From assembly GCF_025822605.1 (NCBI RefSeq), contig NZ_JACKTY010000032.1, positions 62,001 to 126,000 on the forward strand: 64,000 nt of DNA, written 5' to 3'. Origin of the DNA: Mycolicibacterium komossense. GTDB taxonomy: Bacteria; Actinomycetota; Actinomycetes; Mycobacteriales; Mycobacteriaceae. Positions 41,274 through 48,857 of this stretch are shown in pieces (the stretch's first letter is position 1; each line of letters starts with the position of its first letter). The position numbers and the translations under genes were made by a program. A model generated the notes under the pieces. It worked only from the letters and a program-made list of their open reading frames with translations. It had not been told where the DNA came from and ran no database searches.

Positions 41274-42364
41274 CCTGCAGAAGGGCCGCCGCCTGCATTA
41301 GATCCGCCGAAGCCGCTGCCGGCGCCCGCGCTTGCGCTGCTCCCGCCGCCCCCGAAGCCGCCGCCGCCAGACGCGAGGCCGCCGCCACCGGCGCCGAGTC
41401 CGCGCCCTCCTGCGGATCCACTCCCGGTGAGGAATTGGGGCCCGCCGCCCGGTGCTATTGCGCTACCCGGCGTGGGTGAGCCTTTTAGTGCGCCGCCGAT
41501 AGCCGCGGCCGGTCCGCCCGGGGGCGCAGCGGCGGGAAGTGCCGCTGGGTTTGAAACCCCCGCTATCTGGCCGCCCGCTAGGTCGCCGGCTCCTTGCAGG
41601 TTCGCGCCAGGTGTACCGGTAGGCACATTCGGTGAGCTGACGGCGTTGGCAGGGGCTGAAGCGCTGCTTGTTGATCCTGGACCTGCCTGTTGTCCGAAGA
41701 GGTCGGCGCCAGCGAGGTTTCCTGCGGGGGACTCTGCTGTTCCCGCAGTCTGTTTGAGCGTGTTTTCAACCTGCTGCGTTAGCTCCTCTTTACTGAGCGG
41801 CGACGGTACAGCGAGGTTTAGGCCAAGTTCCTTCGCCAGTTGATCAGGCGTACGTCCGTCGCCTTGTGCGGTGAGTACTTTCTGTACAGCGTCCTTAATC
41901 TGGTCAACGTGTTGCGTTGTCAGATGGGCTGCGTACGTTTGCGATTCGACACAGATCGTACTGATCCTTGCTAACTTTGTAGCTATATCGCCTTTAGCTT
42001 TTATGATCGCAGCGATAGCGTCGTTACCCTTTTGTGCAACCTCGCGAAGATTCGATCTCAAGCTCTCCAGAGTTGAGCCAGCTCTGCTATACGAGTCCTT
42101 CTTTACGCCATTCTTTTCTGCGAGATCGCCCGCATGAATTTCACCCTGATGAAAGGCGTTTACCGCGGCATCGGCCGCGTCGCCAAGTTCATTAGCTAGT
42201 GGGCCCTGCCTGACATTTGCAAGATCGCGTTGATAGTTCTGAAATAGCTCTTTGGTGGATCCTCGGTTTCGCGAAGATGCGTTTGCAGCCTCGGTATATG
42301 CTCCACTTGGTCAATACGGGCCAATGAGTTGGAGAGTCCATTTTCCGGGAGGATAGTCCATCAT
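41274..42364 (-). pseudogene. array large-protein gene, nonsense codon and IS truncation
   Basis: The ATG at 42364 overlaps the small-gene stop (ATGA). The frame reads MMDYPPGKWTLQLIGPY and then TGA where the intact paralogue has a Trp codon (FWPGG). Past the stop the frame is open through NVRQGPLANELGDAADA, AEKNGVKKDSY and the Gly/Ser linker to 41274, where the IS remnant interrupts it. The C-terminal domain is lost. An internal ATG would give the 272-residue frame beginning near 42061, but no ribosome site supports it. Confidence 0.82.
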
Positions 42365-42930
42365 TGGCAGGCCTGAACATACTTAGCATCAGCTGCATTT
42401 AGTTTGGCGTAGGCGACGTCCGTTTCTTCCTTTGGGGCCAATGCAATTTGGAGGAGTGTCGCTTCTTGATATGCTGTAGCGGTCTCGCGTACGGCTGTTG
42501 CCAGCTTATTTGAGGTGGCTGGATATTGATTAAGGGTGGCAAGAAAATAGCCAGCACTCGCAATCGAGCCAACTCTGATATTGACCGCGATAACAAATTT
42601 TTGCGTTGGGTCGTCGCTAGACTGGCCACCGGCGGTCTGAGTCGCGCGGTTTACTAAGTCGTGCGCGGCACACACTGCCGCCTTCGCGTCAGAGATCTGC
42701 TGGTCGCTGAAGTTTGTTGTCGCGTCAGGCGGTGTCGGAGGCACAGGCGTCGGCTTAAACCATGACCCGACGGCCACCGCCACCGCGATCAGGGCAACTA
42801 CAAGCGAGATCACGACTGGCGTACGAGACTGTTTCGGAGCAGGCGCCGCCCAGCTAGGTGGTGAAGCCTGCGGAGATCCAGGAGGCGGCCAATGTCCTCC
42901 CGGAGTGTTTCCGTACGGCGAGGAACTCAT
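42361..42930 (-). CDS. array small single-TM protein, third intact copy
   Basis: A 189-residue paralogue: N-terminal SPYGNTPGGHWPPPGSP, KQSRTP, a TM helix at about residues 38-60 (VVISLVVALIAVAVAVGSW), a Pro/Thr linker, and an outer domain with Cys in AAVCAAHDL and C-terminal QACQ. It has the array promoter (7 nt from -10 to ATG) and the ATGA overlap with a broken large gene. The outer domain differs clearly from the other intact copies while the N-terminus and TM are conserved. Confidence 0.78.
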   Translation of the reverse strand: MSSSPYGNTPGGHWPPPGSPQASPPSWAAPAPKQSRTPVVISLVVALIAVAVAVGSWFKPTPVPPTPPDATTNFSDQQISDAKAAVCAAHDLVNRATQTAGGQSSDDPTQKFVIAVNIRVGSIASAGYFLATLNQYPATSNKLATAVRETATAYQEATLLQIALAPKEETDVAYAKLNAADAKYVQACQ

Positions 42931-42937
42931 ACCTGCG

Positions 42938-42970
42938 ATCGTATCGCCGTTTTACCGCACCGCTAGTCAC
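42938..42970 (-). promoter_or_regulatory. array promoter, third intact small gene
   Basis: GTGACTAGCGG (42970-42960, minus strand) is followed by TACGAT (42943-42938), 7 nt before ATG 42930. Confidence 0.7.
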
Positions 42971-43099
42971 TCGCGGCGGATCACGGCCAGGCCCTCTTGG
43001 TGACCGCAGTCGAAGCGCTTAGCTCTGCCAGTCGAAAGGCGCTGATGCAGCGCGCAAGCGGGTCGGCATCCACGAGTCCGACGCCCAGCAAGCTGCTAC

Positions 43100-43208
43100 G
43101 ACGACGTAGTTGTAGCTCGATTCGGTTATCGCTTCTGTCGCCTGTTCACTCGGCGAGTAACGCCCGACCAATTGGGGCCAACCACTTACCAGGGGGTGGA
43201 TCCGTCAT
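43100..43208 (-). pseudogene. 5' fragment of an array large-protein gene
   Basis: ATG 43208 overlaps the small-gene stop. The frame begins MTDPPPGKWLAPI, then a one-base change shifts it; the shifted frame reads YSPSEQATEAITESS, matching the array motif WPSG..T.A.TESSRNR of the 38394 copy. Homology ends near 43100. The following 130 bp to the promoter at 42970 contain nothing I recognise. Confidence 0.7.
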
Positions 43209-43737
43209 TTGCAGGCTTTTTTGGCTTCTGAATCGGCAGCATCCAGTTGAAAATTAAACTGCTGGAGATCAGCTGGCTGCGACCTCGCAAGTTGTGCAAG
43301 CACTATTTCGTCGTATGCCGATGCCGTCTTTCGAAAGGTGCCCGCTAGGTCTGGCGGCGTTGCGGGATTTTATGTAAGCGCCTGACGAAGGTAATCAGAA
43401 TTGACGTGGGTGGCAAGACGAGTGTTCAAGGCAATGATGAGTTGGACATTTGGATCGGTGCTGGATTGACCATCAGAGCCGGCTAGCGCCGCATAGGCCT
43501 TGTCATAGGCCTCACACACCGCCTTCTTCGCATCCGCAACCTGCTGCTCGCTGTGCTGCGGTGCGATCTCCGCCGGTGCGGCGGCCTGAGCGGCCGGTCT
43601 CAGTAACGCGACGACTCCAGGCGCAATCGCGATCACGATCCCAACGAACGCCCGGACCATCGGGACACGCGAGGGCTTGGGTGCGGGCGGCGGTCCCCAA
43701 GTCGGTTACGGGGACCGTAATACAGCGGGTTTGTCAT
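43205..43737 (-). pseudogene. array small-protein gene with frameshift and nonsense codon
   Basis: ATG 43737 starts MTNPLYYGP with the same early frameshift as the 40536 copy. The TM and outer domain frame (Cys in AVCEAYDK) runs to a TAA at 43370-43372 located where paralogues have a codon before NPAT. Beyond it the same frame continues NPATPPDLAGTFRKTASAYDE to the normal ending KKACK and stop at 43205. One point mutation plus the N-terminal frameshift inactivate it. Confidence 0.8.
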
Positions 43738-43744
43738 GGGCGAA
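43575..43744. repeat. 170-bp direct repeat, copy B (partner 40374-40543)
   Basis: Gap-free match to 40374-40543 with about three mismatches, ending at GGGCGAA in both. Upstream of it (43745-43860) no array promoter is seen. Confidence 0.85.
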
Positions 43745-43860
43745 GCGTGTCTACCTGCAGCGGAAGCACTATTCACGCTGGAGAACCGGGCCAAAGCCGC
43801 CCAGAATCGTGTCTAAACCTTTACTTGACCTTCCGATGCCCAGGCCCAAGCATTGACAGG

Positions 43861-44529
43861 GTGGTGCGTCGACTCCTTCATGCGTTGCTCGCATCTGCGT
43901 GCGCAGCGATGCTGGCCGTTTCTTCTGCACCTCTCGGCACGGCGGAGACCACCCCGTGGTTCGCCAACCAGGTCGGCGGCGCCACTCAGGTGATCTCAGT
44001 GGTGGGCACCGGCGGTTCGGACGCGAAGATGGACGTCTACCAGCGCACCGCGTCTGGCTGGGAGCCGGTCGCGGCCGGCATCGCGGCGAAGATTGGTGCG
44101 AAGGGCATGTCGGCCGATCACACTGACGGCTCGATGATGACGCCGATGGGCTTCTACAGCCTGGACTTCGCATTCGGCACCGCGCCGAATCCGGGCGGTG
44201 GCTTGCAGTACGTCCAGGTTACCCCGGACTACTGGTGGGACGGCGACATGAAAAGCCCGACCTACAACACCATGCAGGTGTGCAAGAAAGCGCAATGCCC
44301 GTTCAGCACAGACCCGGCCAGCGGTACCGAGAACCTCGACATCTCGGCCTACAAACACGCCATCGTGATGGGTGTGAACAAGGAGCGCGTGCCCGGTAAG
44401 GGCGGCGCGTTCTTCGTACACACCACCGACGGCGGATCGACCGCGGGTTGCGTCGCGATCGACGACGCCACCCTGGTCAACATCATGAAGTGGCTGCAGC
44501 CCGGCGCCGTGATCGCGGTCTCCAAGTAG
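43861..44529 (+). CDS. secreted YkuD/L,D-transpeptidase-like protein
   Basis: A 222-residue exported protein with signal peptide (LLHALLASACAAMLAVSSAPLGTA, about residues 4-28). The catalytic region VHTTDGGSTAGCVAI has His187 and Cys197 in the order of YkuD-fold L,D-transpeptidases, and the preceding segment (TPMGFYSLDFAFG) is the usual T-P-x-G signature. It probably cross-links peptidoglycan or is a divergent relative. Starts are GTG 43861 or 43864. The frame is open further upstream through the array relic, which is coincidental. Confidence 0.82.
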   Translation: MVRRLLHALLASACAAMLAVSSAPLGTAETTPWFANQVGGATQVISVVGTGGSDAKMDVYQRTASGWEPVAAGIAAKIGAKGMSADHTDGSMMTPMGFYSLDFAFGTAPNPGGGLQYVQVTPDYWWDGDMKSPTYNTMQVCKKAQCPFSTDPASGTENLDISAYKHAIVMGVNKERVPGKGGAFFVHTTDGGSTAGCVAIDDATLVNIMKWLQPGAVIAVSK

Positions 44530-44543
44530 CCACCTTCACCTAG

Positions 44544-45011
44544 TTACAGCGCCAGCGCCGCACCAGGATTGATTTTGAAATCCAGCGCTTTGAGCGACAG
44601 CTGCGCGTCGTAGGTCCGGTCGTATCCGGTGAGGCTCAGCTTCCAGCCGTCGGGCGTGCGCCGGTACTTGTCGCGATAGAAACCGGCGCCGATCAAGAGG
44701 AAGTCGAGCTCGGGCACGATCACCTTGTCCTGCAGGTACCAGATGGCGGTCGCCTCGTCGCCGTCGATGGCGATTTCGGGATGGGTCACCCGGTGTTCGG
44801 TGATGACGTTCGCCGGCAGCGACGTCCGCATGTACTCGACCAGCGACTCCCGGTCGGTGAAGCTGTGTGTCTCGCCGAGTGACGACCCGTAGTTGCCGAT
44901 GATGTCCTCGGTCATGGTGTCGGCGAAATCGTCCCAGTGCTTGGTATCGAGCGCGCGCATGTAGCGGTACTTCACGACTTTGATGTCTTCCAGATCACCC
45001 ATGGGACCCAT
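44544..45011 (-). CDS. SnoaL/NTF2-like domain protein
   Basis: A protein of about 155 residues with the cone-shaped SnoaL-like fold pattern: LEDIKVVKYRYMRALDTKHWDDFAD, then MTEDI, the ESLVEYMR helix, ITEHRVTHPEIAIDGDEATAIWYL and a final GWKLSLTGYDRTYD strand. Relatives are steroid-isomerase-like or dehydratase-like enzymes; the reaction is unknown. Candidate starts are 45026, 45011 and 45002; I favour 45011 or 45002 because homology begins at GDLEDI. It is convergent with the L,D-transpeptidase-like gene. Confidence 0.75.
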   Translation of the reverse strand: MGPMGDLEDIKVVKYRYMRALDTKHWDDFADTMTEDIIGNYGSSLGETHSFTDRESLVEYMRTSLPANVITEHRVTHPEIAIDGDEATAIWYLQDKVIVPELDFLLIGAGFYRDKYRRTPDGWKLSLTGYDRTYDAQLSLKALDFKINPGAALAL

Positions 45012-45206
45012 TGCAACACACATCACAGCACGGGCAGCGACACAGGTAGCCGACTACGTGTGCGCATAGTCGCGAGCGTTCTCATCGCGGGTATCTTCGG
45101 CTTGGTCACCGACGCGCTGTCCGACGCGGCCGGAATCGTCATAGTCGTGGCAGGCATTGCGGGCGCCACACTGGTGAAGAAGTTCGTCCCGGCAAGGAGT
45201 CCACAC

Positions 45207-45824
45207 ATGAGCAAGCTGGCCATCATCTACTACTCGGCCACCGGCCACGGCACGAACATGGCCTACCGCATCGCTGAGGCGGCTGAGGCCGCCGGCGCCG
45301 AGGTCCGGGTCCGGCACATCGCCGAGACCCGCGAGCCGGAGACCTTCGCGCACAATCCGGCGTGGACCGCCAACTACGAGGCCACCAAAGACCTGCCCGT
45401 GGCGACCGGTGAGGATATCGACTGGGCCGATGCCGTCATCTTCGGCTCACCCACCCGGTTCGGTTCACCCGCCTCGCAGTTCCGCAACTTCATCGACACC
45501 CTCGGCGGCTTATGGGCGCAGGGCAAGTTGGCTGACAAGGTGTACGCGGGTTTCACGTCGTCGCAGACCGAGCACGGCGGCCAGGAGACCACGCTGCTGG
45601 CGCTCTACATCTCGCTCATGCATTTCGGTGGCATCCTGGTCCCGCCCGGCTACACCGACGGGATCAAGTTCGCCGACGGAAATCCCTACGGCGTCAGCCA
45701 TGTCACGGGCCCGGAGAACAAGCTTGAGATCAGCGAAACGACCGCTGCGGCACTGGATCACCTGGCCCGGCGGGTGGTGACTGTCACCGATCGTCTGGTC
45801 GGTTCCGCTGCAGATACTGGTTAG
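45207..45824 (+). CDS. wrbA: NAD(P)H:quinone oxidoreductase, WrbA type
   Basis: A 205-residue flavodoxin-fold protein with FMN loop YYSATGHGTNMAYR (about residues 8-21), FGSPTRFGSPASQFRNFID and the HGGQETT loop of the WrbA family. It performs two-electron quinone reduction. ATG 45207 has a good AAGGAG site 7 nt upstream. The same frame is open upstream to 44937 and encodes a hydrophobic segment (from GTG 45060), so a membrane-anchored form is possible. The 3' end overlaps the convergent tetR gene by 41 bp. Confidence 0.9.
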   Translation: MSKLAIIYYSATGHGTNMAYRIAEAAEAAGAEVRVRHIAETREPETFAHNPAWTANYEATKDLPVATGEDIDWADAVIFGSPTRFGSPASQFRNFIDTLGGLWAQGKLADKVYAGFTSSQTEHGGQETTLLALYISLMHFGGILVPPGYTDGIKFADGNPYGVSHVTGPENKLEISETTAAALDHLARRVVTVTDRLVGSAADTG

Positions 45825-46401
45825 CCATCTCGACGAGCGTTCGCCGCTCACGTTCCCAGTCGATCGGCCCGTGGATGATCATCTCGACCAACACCATGCC
45901 GCGCAGTGCTGCCCAAATAACCTCGGCGACAGCATGGTCGGCTGGATCGTCGGAGATCAGCCGGCCCAGGCCGCTGATCGCGTCGTTCATCTCCAGGAGA
46001 TGCCGGCGGGAGCTTTCGCCGAGGGAGCCCCGGCTGGCCCGCAGGATCTCGAACGCCGCCAGCGACGTCGGGCTGCTGTAGCAGTTCCAGGCGATGTCGA
46101 CGACGGTCTCGATGCGTTGTTGCAGGGGAAGGTCGCTCACGGGCGCTGACGACAGGCTCTCCACCAGTTTCGCCACCCCGTCATCGACGACCGCCATCAG
46201 CAGGCCGTTGCGATCACCGAAGTGGTACTGGATCACGCCCCAGGTAACGCCAGCACGCTCGGCGACGTGCTTGGCCGTCGCCGCCGAATATCCCTCTTCG
46301 ACGATGCATCGCACGGTCTCGTCGATGATCTTGACGCGCGTGTCGTCGCCACGCTTGCGGGGCGCGGAGGTGCTGCGAGTGGGCGTAGACGAAGTTGTCA
46401 T
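45784..46401 (-). CDS. TetR-family transcriptional regulator
   Basis: A 205-residue regulator with N-terminal HTH at about residues 28-66 (ATAKHVAERAGVTWGVIQYHFGDRNGLL) and a helical ligand domain. It is divergent from the unknown/reductase pair with 38 bp between start codons, so it likely represses that pair and itself. Its 3' end overlaps wrbA. Confidence 0.88.
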   Translation of the reverse strand: MTTSSTPTRSTSAPRKRGDDTRVKIIDETVRCIVEEGYSAATAKHVAERAGVTWGVIQYHFGDRNGLLMAVVDDGVAKLVESLSSAPVSDLPLQQRIETVVDIAWNCYSSPTSLAAFEILRASRGSLGESSRRHLLEMNDAISGLGRLISDDPADHAVAEVIWAALRGMVLVEMIIHGPIDWERERRTLVEMANQYLQRNRPDDR

Positions 46402-46439
46402 TGTTGACTTTATAACATTGATCGCTCTATGTTTGGGGC

Positions 46440-47669
46440 GTGACTTCAGCCCACAGTCGCTTTGCGTCGCTGTCCAGCGACGAGCTCACCACTTTGGTCC
46501 CTGAATTACTGCTGCTCGGTCAGCTCATCGACCGATCCGGAATGGCCTGGTGCATAAGCAATTTCGGCCGTGAGGAGATGCTGCAGATCGCCATCGAGGA
46601 GTGGATGGGCGCCAGCCCGATCTACACCAGGCGGATGCAGAAAGCGCTGAGGTATGAGGGCGAGGACATCTTCACGATCTTCAAGGGCCTTCAGCTCGAT
46701 ATCGGCGCCCCGCCGCAGTTCATGGACTTCCGCTACACGGTGCATGACCGTTGGCGCGGCGAATTCCATCTCGATCACTGCGGAGCACTGCTCGACGTCG
46801 AACCGATGGGCGAGGACTACGTCCGCGGGATGTGCCACGACATCGAGGACCCGACGTTCGACGCCACTGCCGTCGCCACCAACCGGCGCGCGCAGATCCG
46901 GCCCATCCACCGGCCACCGCGGACGCCCGTCGACCGCAGTCCGCACTGTGCCTGGACCGTGATCATCGACGAGTCCTACCCGCCGGTGGAAGACCACCCG
47001 CACTTGGCGACAATCGCCGGAACCAAAGCTGCCAGTTGGGAATTGGCGCCGATCGACCCTAGTGACGACGGGCAGTCGGACTATTCGGGGCCACTCCTGG
47101 CCGATTTCGACTTCGCCGCGTTCTCACACTCGGCACTCGTGCGCATGGCCGACGAGGTGTGCCTGCAGATGCACCTGCTGAACCTGTCCTTCATCCTGTC
47201 GGTCAGCAAGCGCGCCGAGGGTGATCTTCTTCGGGAGATCTGCACCAAACAACTGATCGGCCTGGCCGGTATTGCCGCCGAGCGGATCCACAAGGCGCTC
47301 AAGCTGCCTGCGGGCGCCGAAGGGGTGCTGCGAGTGCTGGAACTGCACCCCATGCTGAACCCCGCCGGCTACGTCGAGGCCGATATCGATGCGGGCAGGC
47401 TGCACGTCCACCGCTGCGCGTCCCATGACGACGGCGCTTGGATCTCGCTCTGCTCGCCGGCCTCGGTCCAGCCTCTGCAGGCCATCGCCACCGCTGTCGA
47501 CCCGCATCTCGAAGTTCATGTCACCGGCACCGATACCGACTGGACCCTGGAACTTCAGCACAGCGACACCGTCGCCACAGTGCCCTCGGAAGTCGAGGTG
47601 GTCAAGTTCAGCGGCGGCGCCACCTGGGAGTTCGAGTCCCGGAAGTCTCTGCCGCTGACCGTGGTCTGA
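46440..47669 (+). CDS. conserved protein of unknown function (409 residues)
   Basis: A 409-residue soluble protein starting at GTG 46440. I do not recognise the family. It is rich in conserved-looking acidic and His residues (FHLDHCGALLDVEPMGEDYVRGMCHDIEDPTF), with a second half starting LLADFDFAAFSHSALVRMADE. No signal peptide or TM helix. The reductase-like gene follows after 4 nt, so the pair form an operon under the divergent TetR regulator. Such pairs in mycobacteria often belong to lipid or steroid catabolism, but nothing in the sequence proves it. Confidence 0.7.
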   Translation: MTSAHSRFASLSSDELTTLVPELLLLGQLIDRSGMAWCISNFGREEMLQIAIEEWMGASPIYTRRMQKALRYEGEDIFTIFKGLQLDIGAPPQFMDFRYTVHDRWRGEFHLDHCGALLDVEPMGEDYVRGMCHDIEDPTFDATAVATNRRAQIRPIHRPPRTPVDRSPHCAWTVIIDESYPPVEDHPHLATIAGTKAASWELAPIDPSDDGQSDYSGPLLADFDFAAFSHSALVRMADEVCLQMHLLNLSFILSVSKRAEGDLLREICTKQLIGLAGIAAERIHKALKLPAGAEGVLRVLELHPMLNPAGYVEADIDAGRLHVHRCASHDDGAWISLCSPASVQPLQAIATAVDPHLEVHVTGTDTDWTLELQHSDTVATVPSEVEVVKFSGGATWEFESRKSLPLTVV

Positions 47670-47673
47670 GCCG

Positions 47674-48741
47674 ATGCCCTATCGGGTCGTGCAATGGGCC
47701 ACCGGAGCGGTCGGCCGGGAAGCGCTGCGGGGCATCCTCGACCATCCCGATCTCGAGCTGGTCGGCGTCAAGGCCTACTCCGAGAACAAAAAGGGCGTCG
47801 ACGCCGGCGTACTGGTGGACCGGCCACACACCGGGATAACAGCCACCACCGACATAGACCAGCTGCTGACGAACACCGTCGACTGCGTGCTCTACACCCC
47901 GCGCACCCCGTCGGTCGACGATGTCTGCCGAATTCTGTCCTCGGGCGCCAACGTGGTTACCACGGCGTTCGCCTTCCACCCCGCCAGCACCGAGCCGGCC
48001 GATCGCGACCGCCTGCTCGCAGCCTGCCGGACGGGCGGCAGCTCCCTGCACGGAACCGGTCTGAATCCGGGAAATCTCGGCGCCGTCCTGCCGTTGGCGA
48101 TGGCCGGCATGTGCCGCGACATCTCGGCGGTGACCATCCAGGAACGGGCGGACTGGTCGATGTATGACAGCGTCGACATCACGTTCGGGCAGATGATGTT
48201 CGGCGCTGATCCGGCCGACGTCACCGCCGAGGTGCCGAGTCTGGCCTATACGAGTGATCTTTTCCGCCAACAGGTTTGGTTACTCGGTGAGTCGCTGGGC
48301 GCGGATTTGGACGAGGTGACCACCGAGCTGGAAATCGTCCCGGCCAGTGTCGACCGCGACGTCTTCGGCACGACGTTGAAGGCGGGCACCGTCGCGGGAC
48401 AGCGGTGGCGCTGGACGGGCCGTCGCGCCGGGCAGGCGGTAATCCAGGTCGAAACCCTGTGGACGGTGGGGGAGCGGCAGCCGAAACATTGGCCGACGCC
48501 GCAGCACGGCTGGACGATCACCATCGAGGGCACGCCGTCGATACAGGCGCACGTGGTCACTCTGGCCAGCTTCGTGCGCGATGTGCCTCTGAGCGATCAC
48601 GTACAGGCGGCGAGCGTGGCCACGGCTATGCAAGCCGTCAACGCGGTACCCGCTGTCTGTCAGGCAGCACCCGGCTTCGTGACGATGGCCGACATCCCGT
48701 TCGTCTGGAACCGCGCCGCTGCGGGTTCGCCCCACCTGTGA
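47674..48741 (+). CDS. dihydrodipicolinate-reductase-like NAD(P)-binding protein
   Basis: A 355-residue protein with N-terminal Rossmann motif VVQWATGAVGREALRGIL (about residues 5-22) and the DapB-like N-domain segment YTPRTPSVDDVCRILSSGANVVTTA. It resembles the large mycobacterial set of DapB-N proteins related to 2,4-diaminopentanoate dehydrogenase, which are not lysine-pathway DapB. It probably acts on a carbonyl or amine substrate linked to its operon partner. Confidence 0.8.
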   Translation: MPYRVVQWATGAVGREALRGILDHPDLELVGVKAYSENKKGVDAGVLVDRPHTGITATTDIDQLLTNTVDCVLYTPRTPSVDDVCRILSSGANVVTTAFAFHPASTEPADRDRLLAACRTGGSSLHGTGLNPGNLGAVLPLAMAGMCRDISAVTIQERADWSMYDSVDITFGQMMFGADPADVTAEVPSLAYTSDLFRQQVWLLGESLGADLDEVTTELEIVPASVDRDVFGTTLKAGTVAGQRWRWTGRRAGQAVIQVETLWTVGERQPKHWPTPQHGWTITIEGTPSIQAHVVTLASFVRDVPLSDHVQAASVATAMQAVNAVPAVCQAAPGFVTMADIPFVWNRAAAGSPHL

Positions 48742-48857
48742 AGGCCTGTGAGCAGGCTATGAGTGCGGGCACAAGCGAGTGTCGGGGGCGTAGCGGCCTC
48801 TGAATGACGGCTATCGTGTGCTCTGCCCGCTGATCGTCGGAATGCAAGGTGTACGTA

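Noticed and set aside
43450..43860. Long N-terminal extension of the L,D-transpeptidase-like frame
   Set aside because: It runs antisense through the array relic; the signal peptide starts at GTG 43861.
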